Below, piece by piece: positions 37,100 to 45,491 of a stretch of 64,000 nt of DNA. The DNA is from Calothrix sp. MO_167.B12 (GTDB taxonomy: Bacteria > Cyanobacteriota > Cyanobacteriia > Cyanobacteriales > Nostocaceae), in the NCBI GenBank assembly GCA_030066045.1, contig JASJCJ010000009.1:21772-85771 (forward strand). The letters run 5' to 3'. A program made the position numbers and the translations under genes. How positions within the stretch are numbered: position 1 is the first letter of the stretch; each line of letters opens with the position of its first letter. The notes below the pieces were generated by a model. It did not search any database. It was not told the origin of the DNA and saw nothing but the letters and a program-made list of their open reading frames with translations.

Positions 37100-39466
37100 C
37101 TAGCCATCAGTTTTTGAAATATCAGCATCTGTCACATTTGATTTCAATTGTGACAGATTTTTATTTGTATTAGCTTCAGTAGATATACTGCCTTGAGACT
37201 TCTTAAGACTTTCTTCAAATTCTTTCTTGGATTGTTTAAGTTGTTCTACATTATCTTTAACTGATTGAACTGTTCCAATAATTGAATTAAAGTTTGAAAT
37301 TTTATCGTCAACTTCATTTATTCCATTAATAACAGCATCCCATTTTTTTTGTTTAGCTGATGCAGCATTGTTTTTCTCTGACATCCAATCAAAAGCATTT
37401 TCATAAATTGCACCAGCTTTTTTTAAAGCGTTCCCAATCTTTCCAGTATTGTTAGCTGTTAATTCTCCTAATTGTCTAGCAGAGTCAAACATTCCTTGAA
37501 CATCATCTAATAGATTAGTTGCAGATTGATAAATTCTATTAGCTTTAGATAAAGTTTGATAAAAGTTTTCTACAACTGTTGCACCAAATAATTTTTTCAA
37601 AGCGTCATTAAATATTTGACCTACAAAACCACCAGTAGAAATATTATTCCCATCTTTATCTTTTATATTTATTCCAATTAAATTTGCACCAGCATCAAAT
37701 GTAGCTGTTAAAGTTTGAACAACATTACTAGACAGCATTGCTGCATTATGCAAATTAGTTAAAAGATTAAGAATATTAAATGCTCTATCCGTTGCAAGTA
37801 TGTCAAACATTGATGATGTTCTTGCAAGTAAAATATTTACACGAGCTAAAATAACTGAATTTAAACCACTATTGATTGCTCCTGCACCTGCTGAAATTGA
37901 ATTTAATAAATTTTTGTTAGCTAATTTTCTATCTCTTGAAATATCATTTCTGAACTTACTGGTACATTTAGATTTATTTAAAGTTGAGCAAGTTCCCTCT
38001 CCAACTTTATCTACAAAATCTTTTCCTACAGGAATAGCTGCAACACCTGCTGCTATAGGAGTAATTAATCCAACTAAATTATTTTGATTTTTATCTACTT
38101 TTTTTAGCAAATCTTTAAATTCTTTGTCCATATCATTCACTCTTTTATTTAATCTATTTACTTTAGTTTCTGCTACTGCTGCACTAATAGAAGCTGATGA
38201 CGAAGTTATCTTAGCTTTGTCTAAACTAGATTGTATTTTAGAGACATCTGCACTAACGTTTTGAGTTATACGTCGAATATTATTTATTGTTGTATTTTTA
38301 ATTGTTGTTTTATTTACATTTTGAATATTTTTATTTAATCCTTTTTTTAATGATGAAGTTAATTTTTCTAGGTTTGTGATTCTACTAGAAAGTGTTGGAA
38401 TAGAAATAGCAACATTAGTTGCAATATTTTGAGCATTAGTAGCTACATTTAAAGCAGTACCTGCAAAGTCTTGAGCATCACTTGCTTGATTTAATGCTTT
38501 AGTTGCAATACTTTGAGCAGCATTAGCTGTATTTAATGCTTTAGTTGAATTATTAAATGCATTATTAGATGTGATATTCGCATTATTAGCCATCGTTTGT
38601 GCTGAGGATGCAATTGTTGCAGCATTGTCAGCGGTATTTTTTGCATTAGAAGATATAGCAATGGCATTTTGTGCTGTTGTATTTGCCCTTGAAGAATTTT
38701 GAATTGCTTCCTCAGATTTCGTGATTGCTTTTTGCGCTGTTTCTTGCGCTTTTTTGCTTTCTTGTTGTGCGGTTTGTGCAATTTTACTTGTTTTAAGTAT
38801 ATTTTTTACATTATTATTCACTTCTATTTCAAGTGAATTTATTGATGATGAATTATTCTCAACTTTTTTATTTATTACTCCAACTTGATTGCCTAAACTT
38901 TTAATTCTTGAACGATTAGATTGAATTAAGCTAAAACTTTTAGTTAAATCTGTACTTAATCTATCAGTAACTTTTTCTGCTGCATTAAATCTACTTTCAG
39001 AAAGTTTTAAAACTGCAACTGAAGCTGCTAAACCTGATAAAATTCCTGCAATTCCTGCAACTCTTGAAACCGCTGCTTTAGAAGCAGTTGCAGCACTACT
39101 TGCTTGAAATAAAGCTTTACCAACTTTTGCTTTATTGGAATTAACTAAAGCAGAAATACCACTAATTTTATTTTTTGCAAAAATCAAGTCTTTAGTTAAA
39201 GCTTGTTGTGCAGTTTTTAAAGGGCTAATTTGTGTAAGAACAATTCCACCTACAATAGGTGTAATTAATCCTGGCAACAATGGAGTGATAATATTTTTAG
39301 CTTTTTCAGAAGCTTTATCTATTATTGATTTTTCATTAACTTTTGGAATTCTTTTTATTTCTTGTTTTAATTGATTTATTTGTCTTTGTAAGTCTTTGCA
39401 GCAATTACATTTATTTGAACATCGATTAGCTTGCTGTAAATCTGAAATTATAGTTGAAGTAGTCAT
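37100..39466 (-). CDS. Long alanine-rich coiled-coil protein, phage-fibre-like
   Basis: 788 codons. N-terminal Cys cluster CSNKCNCCKDL (residues of roughly 16-26), two hydrophobic segments near 60-80 and 135-155 (VSRVAGIAGILSGLAASVAVL), then about 250 residues of Ala/Asn/Ser-rich coiled coil with a 14-residue period (ADNAATIASSA, LNTANAAQSIATKA, AGTALNVATNAQNIA). Further helical parts follow. Similar alanine-rich coils occur in phage tail fibres and other trimeric stalks. Third and longest gene of a leftward operon starting at R2. Role as a virion fibre or surface/membrane stalk is inference. Confidence 0.72.
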   Translation of the reverse strand: MTTSTIISDLQQANRCSNKCNCCKDLQRQINQLKQEIKRIPKVNEKSIIDKASEKAKNIITPLLPGLITPIVGGIVLTQISPLKTAQQALTKDLIFAKNKISGISALVNSNKAKVGKALFQASSAATASKAAVSRVAGIAGILSGLAASVAVLKLSESRFNAAEKVTDRLSTDLTKSFSLIQSNRSRIKSLGNQVGVINKKVENNSSSINSLEIEVNNNVKNILKTSKIAQTAQQESKKAQETAQKAITKSEEAIQNSSRANTTAQNAIAISSNAKNTADNAATIASSAQTMANNANITSNNAFNNSTKALNTANAAQSIATKALNQASDAQDFAGTALNVATNAQNIATNVAISIPTLSSRITNLEKLTSSLKKGLNKNIQNVNKTTIKNTTINNIRRITQNVSADVSKIQSSLDKAKITSSSASISAAVAETKVNRLNKRVNDMDKEFKDLLKKVDKNQNNLVGLITPIAAGVAAIPVGKDFVDKVGEGTCSTLNKSKCTSKFRNDISRDRKLANKNLLNSISAGAGAINSGLNSVILARVNILLARTSSMFDILATDRAFNILNLLTNLHNAAMLSSNVVQTLTATFDAGANLIGINIKDKDGNNISTGGFVGQIFNDALKKLFGATVVENFYQTLSKANRIYQSATNLLDDVQGMFDSARQLGELTANNTGKIGNALKKAGAIYENAFDWMSEKNNAASAKQKKWDAVINGINEVDDKISNFNSIIGTVQSVKDNVEQLKQSKKEFEESLKKSQGSISTEANTNKNLSQLKSNVTDADISKTDG

Positions 39467-39469
39467 ATT

Positions 39470-40228
39470 TTAACCACAATTATTTCTTTTATTTTGTTTA
39501 GCCAATTCACGCAGACTTGAAAATTCTTTTTTGCTTAAACATACTCCTGAACACCCTTTAGTTCCACAAACTTTCTGGCAAGCTGAAAGTGATTTATATA
39601 ATCCTGGTGTTCCAAATTCTGATGCAAGAACACAAGCACCATTCAAGCAATCATGAGGAATTCCTGAGCATGAAACTGAAATTACAGGTTCAGAATCATA
39701 TTCTTGATTAAAAACTTCATTTCCATTGCTAAATATTTTTAATCTATATTTAGTGGTTTGAATTTTTGAAACTAATTGAGGATAAGCATTTTCAGTGCTA
39801 TTTCCATGCAAATCAATTATTGGATTTCCATTTGGATAATAATGACTAGTATTTGATGAATTTGGAGGACTTTGAGCAGCACCATTTACATACTGAAAAG
39901 GTTTGTAAGTTTGACCTCCATCAAAACTTACTTTAGCCCTTAAATTATTTATTGAAAAATTACAACTTCCAGAAAAACCAGAACCAGGTTGTCCTGAATA
40001 TGCCCATTCATCAACAGCCCATTCTGGAATAGTATCTACAGATTCTTTATAAATAACAGAGTAAACTGTTACGCATCCTCCAGCCGCACCAATTCCATTA
40101 AAAGTATAATTCCATTCATTTTGAACAATTAATTCAGAAGAAATTGGAGCGTCCCAACTTCCAACTGAATTTTCATTGATAGAAACTTCCCCAGTTTCAC
40201 CTGAGTAACAATAGTTGCTAGTAGTCAT
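39470..40228 (-). CDS. Cys-rich, beta-type protein of unknown function
   Basis: 252 codons. The first ~180 residues look beta-rich and secreted-like although no signal peptide is present (SINENSVGSWDAPISSEL, AKVSFDGGQTYKPFQYVNG). The C-terminal ~50 residues form a Cys module: HDCLNGACV, then GTPGLYKSLSACQKVCG, then CSGVC. That C...NG.C...G.Y.SL..C...C pattern recurs in viral structural and algal-virus-like proteins from general knowledge. Overlaps the next upstream gene by 11 bp and the coiled-coil gene follows 3 bp later, so the three are co-translated. Confidence 0.65.
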   Translation of the reverse strand: MTTSNYCYSGETGEVSINENSVGSWDAPISSELIVQNEWNYTFNGIGAAGGCVTVYSVIYKESVDTIPEWAVDEWAYSGQPGSGFSGSCNFSINNLRAKVSFDGGQTYKPFQYVNGAAQSPPNSSNTSHYYPNGNPIIDLHGNSTENAYPQLVSKIQTTKYRLKIFSNGNEVFNQEYDSEPVISVSCSGIPHDCLNGACVLASEFGTPGLYKSLSACQKVCGTKGCSGVCLSKKEFSSLRELAKQNKRNNCG

Positions 40229-40574
40229 TAGGATCTATCTCTGTTAAAGGTGCTAACTTAGCAAAATATATTGTCATAGAATCTAGTCGATATCTAACAT
40301 TGTTTTCTCCTCGATTTATAAAATCAGGTAAATCTGTTTCAAAATAAATAGACTTATCTAAGTCTGCATCAAAAGCTGTTTCTGTTAAAGCAGTTTTGGC
40401 TTTAATAACAATACTCGCAAGTAATTGTTCTGCATTTGCTCCAGATGGATTGCTTAATCCTACTTCTGTAAATACTGAATCAGGTATAAATAATCCGCTA
40501 GAAGGTGCAGCAGCACTAGCTTCTAGTCGTTGAGTACCTGCTCCAAACACTTCATTAATTGTAAATTCCGCCAT
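40218..40574 (-). CDS. Small EVFGA-motif protein, copy 1
   Basis: 118 codons, MAEFTINEVFGAGTQRLEAS to LAPLTEIDPNDY. It is a paralogue of the protein at 40660-40989, sharing the start (MAExTxxEVFGA), a middle ANAEQLLASI/NTAESLFVAM segment and a DPNDY/NPDSY end. First gene of the leftward operon; R2 provides a probable -10 element 16-20 bp upstream. No known domain. A small structural subunit is possible but unproved. Confidence 0.7.
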   Translation of the reverse strand: MAEFTINEVFGAGTQRLEASAAAPSSGLFIPDSVFTEVGLSNPSGANAEQLLASIVIKAKTALTETAFDADLDKSIYFETDLPDFINRGENNVRYRLDSMTIYFAKLAPLTEIDPNDY

Positions 40575-40589
40575 GTCTTTGTTTTCTTT

Positions 40590-40663
40590 GAGAGTGTGTG
40601 TAAAAATTACTATTAATAATTACTAATAGTAATTATTAATAGTAAAAAATATATAAGCTCTAG
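40590..40663. repeat. Palindromic module-boundary repeat R2
   Basis: Core 40607-40645 is a perfect palindrome: TTACTATTAATAATTACTA, a central A, and the exact complement. Left arm reads TACACACACTCT leftwards towards the 118-codon gene; right arm reads TATAAGCTCTAG and includes the stop codon of the next gene. Confidence 0.95.
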
Positions 40664-40989
40664 TAAGAGTCTGGATTGATAATTACACCTTGTGATTCCA
40701 CTTCCAGAGAAACACTTTGATTAATCTGGTTGTAAGTAACACCATTTCTAACATTGGTAAAACTTTGTGGATTACCAATAGTTACTTGAATATCTGGGTC
40801 AGCAGATTGATTAGTTGTATTGAGTTTAGTTCGAGCTAATTTAAACATTGCTACAAATAAACTTTCAGCAGTGTTATCAACGGAAGCAGTTAAACCAGTA
40901 GTAGCTAAATCAGTTTTAGAAATTGTTAAAGTGTTTACATCTTGAACAGCGTTTGCTCCAAAAACTTCAACTAAAGTTGGTTCAGCCAT
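40660..40989 (-). CDS. Small EVFGA-motif protein, copy 2
   Basis: 109 residues from MAEPTLVEVFGA, with GAGG upstream (minus strand near 41000). Paralogous to 40218-40574 (see there). The TAG stop lies inside repeat R2, showing that the repeat sits exactly at the gene boundary. Its promoter overlaps the palindrome at 41008-41027, and it is divergent from the 272-codon gene. Confidence 0.7.
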   Translation of the reverse strand: MAEPTLVEVFGANAVQDVNTLTISKTDLATTGLTASVDNTAESLFVAMFKLARTKLNTTNQSADPDIQVTIGNPQSFTNVRNGVTYNQINQSVSLEVESQGVIINPDSY

Positions 40990-41007
40990 TATTTTTACCT
41001 CAAGTTT

Positions 41008-41027
41008 TGTACAATAAATATTGTACA
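41008..41027. promoter_or_regulatory. Operator-like palindrome in a divergent promoter
   Basis: TGTACAATA AA TATTGTACA: perfect 9-bp arms with a two-base spacer, placed between the divergent starts at 40989 and 41048. Typical of a dimeric repressor site. The element's winged-helix protein (48186-48491) or the 272-codon protein are candidate binders. Confidence 0.7.
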
Positions 41028-41047
41028 CGTTATTTGATTAAAAAAAA

Positions 41048-41866
41048 ATGACTAATGCAAATGAAGTTGAAGCCTTTCAGAGTTTTTGTAGAAAATTTAT
41101 TAATAAAAAAATTAAAGAGCATTTTTCAGATATAGGTTTAGCTGAAAATGAATTATATAATTCAGCATCTGGTAGATTAGCGGCAAGAAATATTTGCTTG
41201 CATAAAGATAATGACCCAATAGGTTTAACAGTTGCAAGAATGATTGCATTTTATTTAATTATGAATGAAAAAGATGAAGTAAATTATGAACCTGAAATAA
41301 AAGGTAGTTCAAGACTTAGAGCTTATAAACCAATAATTACTTTATTCTTTATACAGAAAGCAACAGATGTTGAACCTGGTTACAAACGTGTTGAAGGAAA
41401 AATTTCATTTAGGTTAATGAATGAAAGTACAGAAAGTTTAACTAACACTAAATTAATTCAATATGCAAGAAAAATTAAAAATATATTCACAAAAGGTGAA
41501 GGTTATAGATGGAGAAAAGGCAGAACAATGTTTACTTATGCGGATTGGGAGAAAGGATATCAATTACAATTATTATGCAGAGATGAATCTACAGCTAAAG
41601 ATTTAATTGCAAAAATTTTAGATATTCAATCTGATAGCCCTGATTGGAAACATTTATATACTAATCAAAATAATAGACCTGATGAAGCTTATCCGAAAAT
41701 TCCTAAAAAAGTTAAAATTCTAGGAAAACAAGTCAGGCAAGGTAGGCATAGACCTGTCTCAGACGTGTATTTTCGAGAAGCTTCAATAAAAATTGAAGGT
41801 TTACAGAATAAGATAGTACTCTACAACAGGTTGAACAACCAACCTAAAGCAGTTTTGAGAGATTAG
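41048..41866 (+). CDS. Element protein of unknown function, 272 codons
   Basis: Basic and mostly mixed alpha/beta: FCRKFINKKIKEHF, RLAARNICLHKDNDPIGLTV, SSRLRAYKPIITLFFIQ, YRWRKGRTMFTYADWEKG, ending in a basic KKVKILGKQVRQGRHRPVSD region that could bind nucleic acid. Divergent from the EVFGA gene across an operator. No family recognised. A replication or regulatory role would fit the location, but this is a guess. Confidence 0.65.
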   Translation: MTNANEVEAFQSFCRKFINKKIKEHFSDIGLAENELYNSASGRLAARNICLHKDNDPIGLTVARMIAFYLIMNEKDEVNYEPEIKGSSRLRAYKPIITLFFIQKATDVEPGYKRVEGKISFRLMNESTESLTNTKLIQYARKIKNIFTKGEGYRWRKGRTMFTYADWEKGYQLQLLCRDESTAKDLIAKILDIQSDSPDWKHLYTNQNNRPDEAYPKIPKKVKILGKQVRQGRHRPVSDVYFREASIKIEGLQNKIVLYNRLNNQPKAVLRD

Positions 41867-41965
41867 ACGTTAAAAAAATTCGTCTGAAGGGTTAAACCTT
41901 TACGTTCAAAAAAACCAATAAAAATCTATGTTATCTTAAACTTGCAAGTTTTGGATAAATTTATC

Positions 41966-42574
41966 ATGGGAAGAACCAGAAGTAGTTATGAATTACAAGA
42001 ACTTCTTGATAAGGCTAAAAGAAGAGAAGCGGAGCTAGAAAAGAGAAGAATAGAAAAAATTAGGAATCCTCAGCCTACTCCTGCTACAGCTACACTTTTT
42101 TATCGTGATTTATTACAACCTAACAAAAATTTGTTTTATCAAGTTGAAGTTAGGGAAAGAGCATTGCAAGCTTTTGTTAGTGGTTCGCTAACTGCTGGAA
42201 GAGATAAAGCAGGATTACTTGCTGATGCTCCTGAAGGTGCAACAATAATTGAACTCACAAAAGGCTCTAAAATTGCACTATTAAAAGTCAAGTGGTTTTA
42301 TGGTGATGCAAGCGTAAGTGTTAGCACAACTTCCTGGGGAACTGTTGTACGTAAACCTTATGATGTTCAAGGTTCTTATGTTCAATCACATTTTTCAATT
42401 CCTTTTTCTGTAAAAGGACAGCAAAATTTTACAATAAATACTGCTGTACAAAAATTTGAAGAATGGGCAGCAGAAGAAGGAACAAAAAATAATGTAATTG
42501 GTGTTAATGGTAGAGCAGAATTAATTATGGGATATGGAAATCAATATACAACTCTTGCTAGAGCAACCGCTTAA
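41966..42574 (+). CDS. Element protein of unknown function, 202 residues
   Basis: Start at ATG (MGRTRSSYELQELLDKAKRR), giving a basic helical N-terminus, then a beta-rich body (PNKNLFYQVEVRERALQAF, SVSVSTTSWGTVVRKPYDV, YVQSHFSIPFSVKGQQNF). A hairpin AGACG...CGTCT precedes it at 41866-41886. Its stop overlaps the next start (TAATG). Could be structural; not recognised. Confidence 0.65.
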   Translation: MGRTRSSYELQELLDKAKRREAELEKRRIEKIRNPQPTPATATLFYRDLLQPNKNLFYQVEVRERALQAFVSGSLTAGRDKAGLLADAPEGATIIELTKGSKIALLKVKWFYGDASVSVSTTSWGTVVRKPYDVQGSYVQSHFSIPFSVKGQQNFTINTAVQKFEEWAAEEGTKNNVIGVNGRAELIMGYGNQYTTLARATA

Positions 42575-42963
42575 TGGCAGAACTAGTTAAACTTGGAGAC
42601 GTTGCAGTTAAACAAGATTGGATATCTATCTCTACTACATTTGTAGAAGATTTAATAGTAATCCAAACAACTATTTTTAACACAGATGAATGGAATACAA
42701 AGATTAGAAGTGGTGGATTATTTAGAATAAAATATCCAACCTTTTATAATCTTGTAACCAAACCAGAATATTTTCCAGTTGACAATGATTGGAAACTTTT
42801 TGACATAGCACTTACATCTGAATTAGTTGAATATGTAGGAAATAAAAAATTTAATCCATATCCTAAAACTGTTGAAGTTAAACTTTCTTCTAATTTGGTT
42901 GAGAAATATTCAATGTCAAGTTTTGCACCTTGGGGCGTATCTGTGTATAAAATAGTAGAGTAG
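42574..42963 (+). CDS. Element protein of unknown function, 129 codons
   Basis: Beta-rich (DWISISTTFVEDLIVIQTT, GGLFRIKYPTFYNL, KTVEVKLSSNLVEKY). Translationally coupled to the preceding gene and last before the terminator at 43071. Not recognised. Confidence 0.62.
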   Translation: MAELVKLGDVAVKQDWISISTTFVEDLIVIQTTIFNTDEWNTKIRSGGLFRIKYPTFYNLVTKPEYFPVDNDWKLFDIALTSELVEYVGNKKFNPYPKTVEVKLSSNLVEKYSMSSFAPWGVSVYKIVE

Positions 42964-43070
42964 TACAAATGAACTGAAATTATATGGAACACAAGAAACA
43001 ATAAAGCCTCAAAGCTTAGTTACACAAAGCATCCACCATCACTCTTTCACAGCGTAGAGAAAAAATTTTT

Positions 43071-43102
43071 ACACACCTCTTGACAAAGGTGTGTTTTTTT
43101 TT
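43071..43102 (+). terminator. Intrinsic terminator inside module B
   Basis: Stem ACACACCT / AGGTGTGT with an eight-base loop and nine T after it. Divides the two plus-strand transcription units of module B. Confidence 0.95.
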
Positions 43103-43134
43103 ACAGTGTTTTTTGTCAACACGCAAAAAATCGT

Positions 43135-43428
43135 ATGAGAAAAGAACGTTGGGATAAATTGTTTGGAAATCAATTTAACCAAAACATTAATTGGGCAATG
43201 TTGGTTGAAAATGGATTCAAGAAAAAAGGAAGATATTATTTCCTAGGAGAGTCAAGACCAAATAAAGATGATGTTGAAGAAAGTGAAATTTTATATGACA
43301 GAGAATATGTAGTTCAATATATAGCAAAAAAAATTATTGAACCTCTTCAACCTGAATACAATGAACTTCAAAGGATAATTGCTGATGCATGGAAAGTCTA
43401 CAAAAAACAAAATATTCAAGAACGTTAA
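43135..43428 (+). CDS. Small element protein, 97 codons
   Basis: Basic N-terminus (RKERWDKLFGNQFNQN), then EILYDREYVVQYIAKKIIEP and a helical end. The next gene begins inside it. Not recognised; coding potential supported by position in a tight operon. Confidence 0.55.
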   Translation: MRKERWDKLFGNQFNQNINWAMLVENGFKKKGRYYFLGESRPNKDDVEESEILYDREYVVQYIAKKIIEPLQPEYNELQRIIADAWKVYKKQNIQER

Positions 43429-43891
43429 ACCTTTTTGGTATTCTGCAAGCTTGCAAAGAAGTTATTATTCTAAACAAGAATTACCAAAAGTTTCTGATTT
43501 AGAATATTGGGACTCTACTTTAGAATTTCGTGTTTATCAAGAACTCTTGAAATATTTCCATGCAGATTTAATTAAAAGACAACATGAAATAGTAATTCTT
43601 CCCAAAGAAGAACCATTTAAAGAATGGAGTTGGAAAGTAGATTTTTTGATTCAATCTAATAAATTAATTAAGCCTTTATATATAGAATGCAAAGGAGGAT
43701 GGATAAAACATGACAAAGGAAGCGAGAGAGAATTTGCTCATATGCTTCAAACTCTTCAATCTCAACACTCACAAATTTTTAAAAATTTATTGATAGTTTC
43801 AGACTCAAATTGGAAATTAGTTAATACTAAAATTGAACCTATTTCAATTGAAGAAATAAGTTTAAAGCTAATCAAAAAATGGAGAATGTAA
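43385..43891 (+). CDS. PD-(D/E)XK nuclease, DUF1064-like
   Basis: 168 residues from the ATG (a TTG six bases earlier is possible). Nuclease pattern: YWDSTLEFRVYQELLKYF (Glu), LIKRQHEIVILP, SWKVDFLIQ (Asp), PLYIECKGGW (Glu-x-Lys). This is close to phage PD-(D/E)XK proteins of the DUF1064 type that act as junction resolvases or nucleases, and similar in core to TnsA. It likely processes recombination intermediates of the element. Confidence 0.78.
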   Translation: MHGKSTKNKIFKNVKPFWYSASLQRSYYSKQELPKVSDLEYWDSTLEFRVYQELLKYFHADLIKRQHEIVILPKEEPFKEWSWKVDFLIQSNKLIKPLYIECKGGWIKHDKGSEREFAHMLQTLQSQHSQIFKNLLIVSDSNWKLVNTKIEPISIEEISLKLIKKWRM

Positions 43892-43892
43892 A

Positions 43893-44324
43893 ATGGAAAT
43901 ACTTTATGACGACTTTTTTACAACCGAGGATTTTGAATTTGATTCAGAAATTCAAAAAAACCACTCTAATGATTTGTTTTATATTTTATTTCCAAATGGT
44001 CATAACTTTATTTCTGTTAATGAAATTGTAATTTTTGAAAAAGATACAGACTTTTTATATAAATGCTCATCTCAAAAAATTAAAATAGATGATTGTGTTT
44101 ATGTGATATTTCAAGATGAATGTATAGAAAGAGAATTGACTATGAAAGACATAGCTTTTAGTGTTAATTGCTTGAATTTTATTAAAAATTCAATTGTGCT
44201 TAAAGATGATAATCGTAAATTAGTTGGATTAAATTTGCAAGAAGCCGAAGAATTTATAAGAAAAATAATAATTAATGATTGTTATAACAACGTTTATTTA
44301 ATACCAGGAACAAATGAACCATAA
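43893..44324 (+). CDS. Tandem paralogue protein A1
   Basis: 143 codons. Shares with the next protein a layout of FYILFPNGHNFISV then a beta segment, IDDCVYVIFQDE, and a C-terminal GLNLQEAEEFIRKIIIND helix followed by YNNVYLI. Overlaps its neighbour by 11 bp. No known domain. Confidence 0.62.
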   Translation: MEILYDDFFTTEDFEFDSEIQKNHSNDLFYILFPNGHNFISVNEIVIFEKDTDFLYKCSSQKIKIDDCVYVIFQDECIERELTMKDIAFSVNCLNFIKNSIVLKDDNRKLVGLNLQEAEEFIRKIIINDCYNNVYLIPGTNEP

Positions 44325-44730
44325 CTCTTTGTGCAAACTTTTGAGTTTTGACTTCCCAAAAGAAGTTAAGGCAAAAAGTATAAATAAAAAATTTTATTTA
44401 TACTTTCCAAGCAAAAAAGATGTAATTTATATTCAGGAATTTGATGAAAGTTCATTAATTAAAGAAAGATTTAAATACTTTCTTCCTGAATATTTTGAAA
44501 TAGAAGGTTGTACCTATCATGTAGTTCAAAACCATCCAGATTATGTTAAATCAGCAACTGGAGTTGTTGCGTTCTCTTATGAAAACGCAATCGTTACTAA
44601 AAATTCATGTGTGTTTAAAAAATCTAACACAAATGACATGGGTTTGACTTTTGACGAAATAAAAAAATTCATGATGAATGTTTTAATTAATATTCATTAT
44701 GAGAACACTTATGTGGAATTAATTAGGTGA
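44314..44730 (+). CDS. Tandem paralogue protein A2
   Basis: 138 codons; paralogue of 43893-44324 (FYLYFPSKKDVIYI, IEGCTYHVVQNH, GLTFDEIKKFMMNVLINIHY, ENTYVELI). The spacing of conserved stretches is the same, although overall identity is low, suggesting an old duplication. Confidence 0.62.
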   Translation: MNHNSLCKLLSFDFPKEVKAKSINKKFYLYFPSKKDVIYIQEFDESSLIKERFKYFLPEYFEIEGCTYHVVQNHPDYVKSATGVVAFSYENAIVTKNSCVFKKSNTNDMGLTFDEIKKFMMNVLINIHYENTYVELIR

Positions 44731-44737
44731 TTCAAAA

Positions 44738-45139
44738 ATGAAACCAGACAAAACTGTAATCGCATTAAAACAATCAGAAAAAGTTCAATTAACTTTACGT
44801 TCTTGGTTTGGTTGTATTAATGAAAAAGGAATTCAATTTATATCTTGCACAATGTCTCTTGAAGACAAAATCAAGAAATTTCAAGAAATAGATTCAATAA
44901 AATTAAGCAAGAATCTTTTTGCTTTTTATGATGAAAAACAGCAAATTGAAGAAAAAGAAATTTCTGCCTTCATTAATAAAGTTTCAATTAGAGGAGAAAT
45001 TGTAATATGTGAATGGTATTCAGATTCATTATTCTTTGAAACTGATTTTATTCCTTTAGTTAAAGCTACAGATAACATAATGATTCCAAGCTTTAGCTCT
45101 AAGTCAGTGTCTGTTATTGCATATCCTATAGCTTTCTAG
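44738..45139 (+). CDS. Element protein of unknown function, 133 codons
   Basis: Mixed alpha/beta (TVIALKQSEKVQLTLRSW, IVICEWYSDSLFFETD). Last gene of module B; the TAG stop is 3 bp before repeat R3. Not recognised. Confidence 0.6.
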   Translation: MKPDKTVIALKQSEKVQLTLRSWFGCINEKGIQFISCTMSLEDKIKKFQEIDSIKLSKNLFAFYDEKQQIEEKEISAFINKVSIRGEIVICEWYSDSLFFETDFIPLVKATDNIMIPSFSSKSVSVIAYPIAF

Positions 45140-45142
45140 CTT

Positions 45143-45216
45143 GAGAGCTTATAAAAAAATTACTATTAATAATTACTAATAGTAATTATTAATAGTAAAA
45201 AATATATACACTCTAG
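45143..45216. repeat. Palindromic module-boundary repeat R3
   Basis: Core 45160-45198 is a perfect 19+1+19 palindrome identical to R2. Right arm TATATACACTCTAG lies 12 bp before the first module C start codon with a GAGG ribosome site, so R3 probably acts as the module C promoter. Confidence 0.95.
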
Positions 45217-45227
45217 AGGACAAGAAC

Positions 45228-45491
45228 ATGAGTTTTTGGTACTTGCCAGCCAAAGAGCCACAGAAGCACGCGCTTATAGGTACACGAGAATGGAGTAGTT
45301 GTAATTTCAAGATTGTTTTTAAGGAAGCAATTGCTAGAGAAGTTGAAGATTACTGGTATTTCTTCATGATGATTGAAGAAATAAATACAAGTCAAATTAA
45401 AAACATAAGTGATAATTCTGGAAATTGGGAATTTACTCCTCAATTATGTTTACTAAGATTTGCAAAAAAAAGAATTAGAAAAAAAAGGTAA
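45228..45491 (+). CDS. 5' part of a module C protein, ends at an A8 slippage site
   Basis: 87 codons from an ATG with GAGG upstream (MSFWYLPAKEPQKHALIG...NWEFTPQLCLLRFAKK). The frame stops 20 bp after an eight-A run at 45466-45473. Reading seven A instead of eight joins it smoothly to the 45460-45960 frame (FAKKELEKKGKKVPQS), which has no good start codon of its own. Probably the N-terminal part of one ~240-residue protein. Not recognised. Confidence 0.65.
   Translation: MSFWYLPAKEPQKHALIGTREWSSCNFKIVFKEAIAREVEDYWYFFMMIEEINTSQIKNISDNSGNWEFTPQLCLLRFAKKRIRKKR

Noticed and set aside
41008..41027. LexA box reading of the TGTACA palindrome
   Set aside because: Cyanobacterial LexA sites have a different spacing and half-site; the fit is poor.
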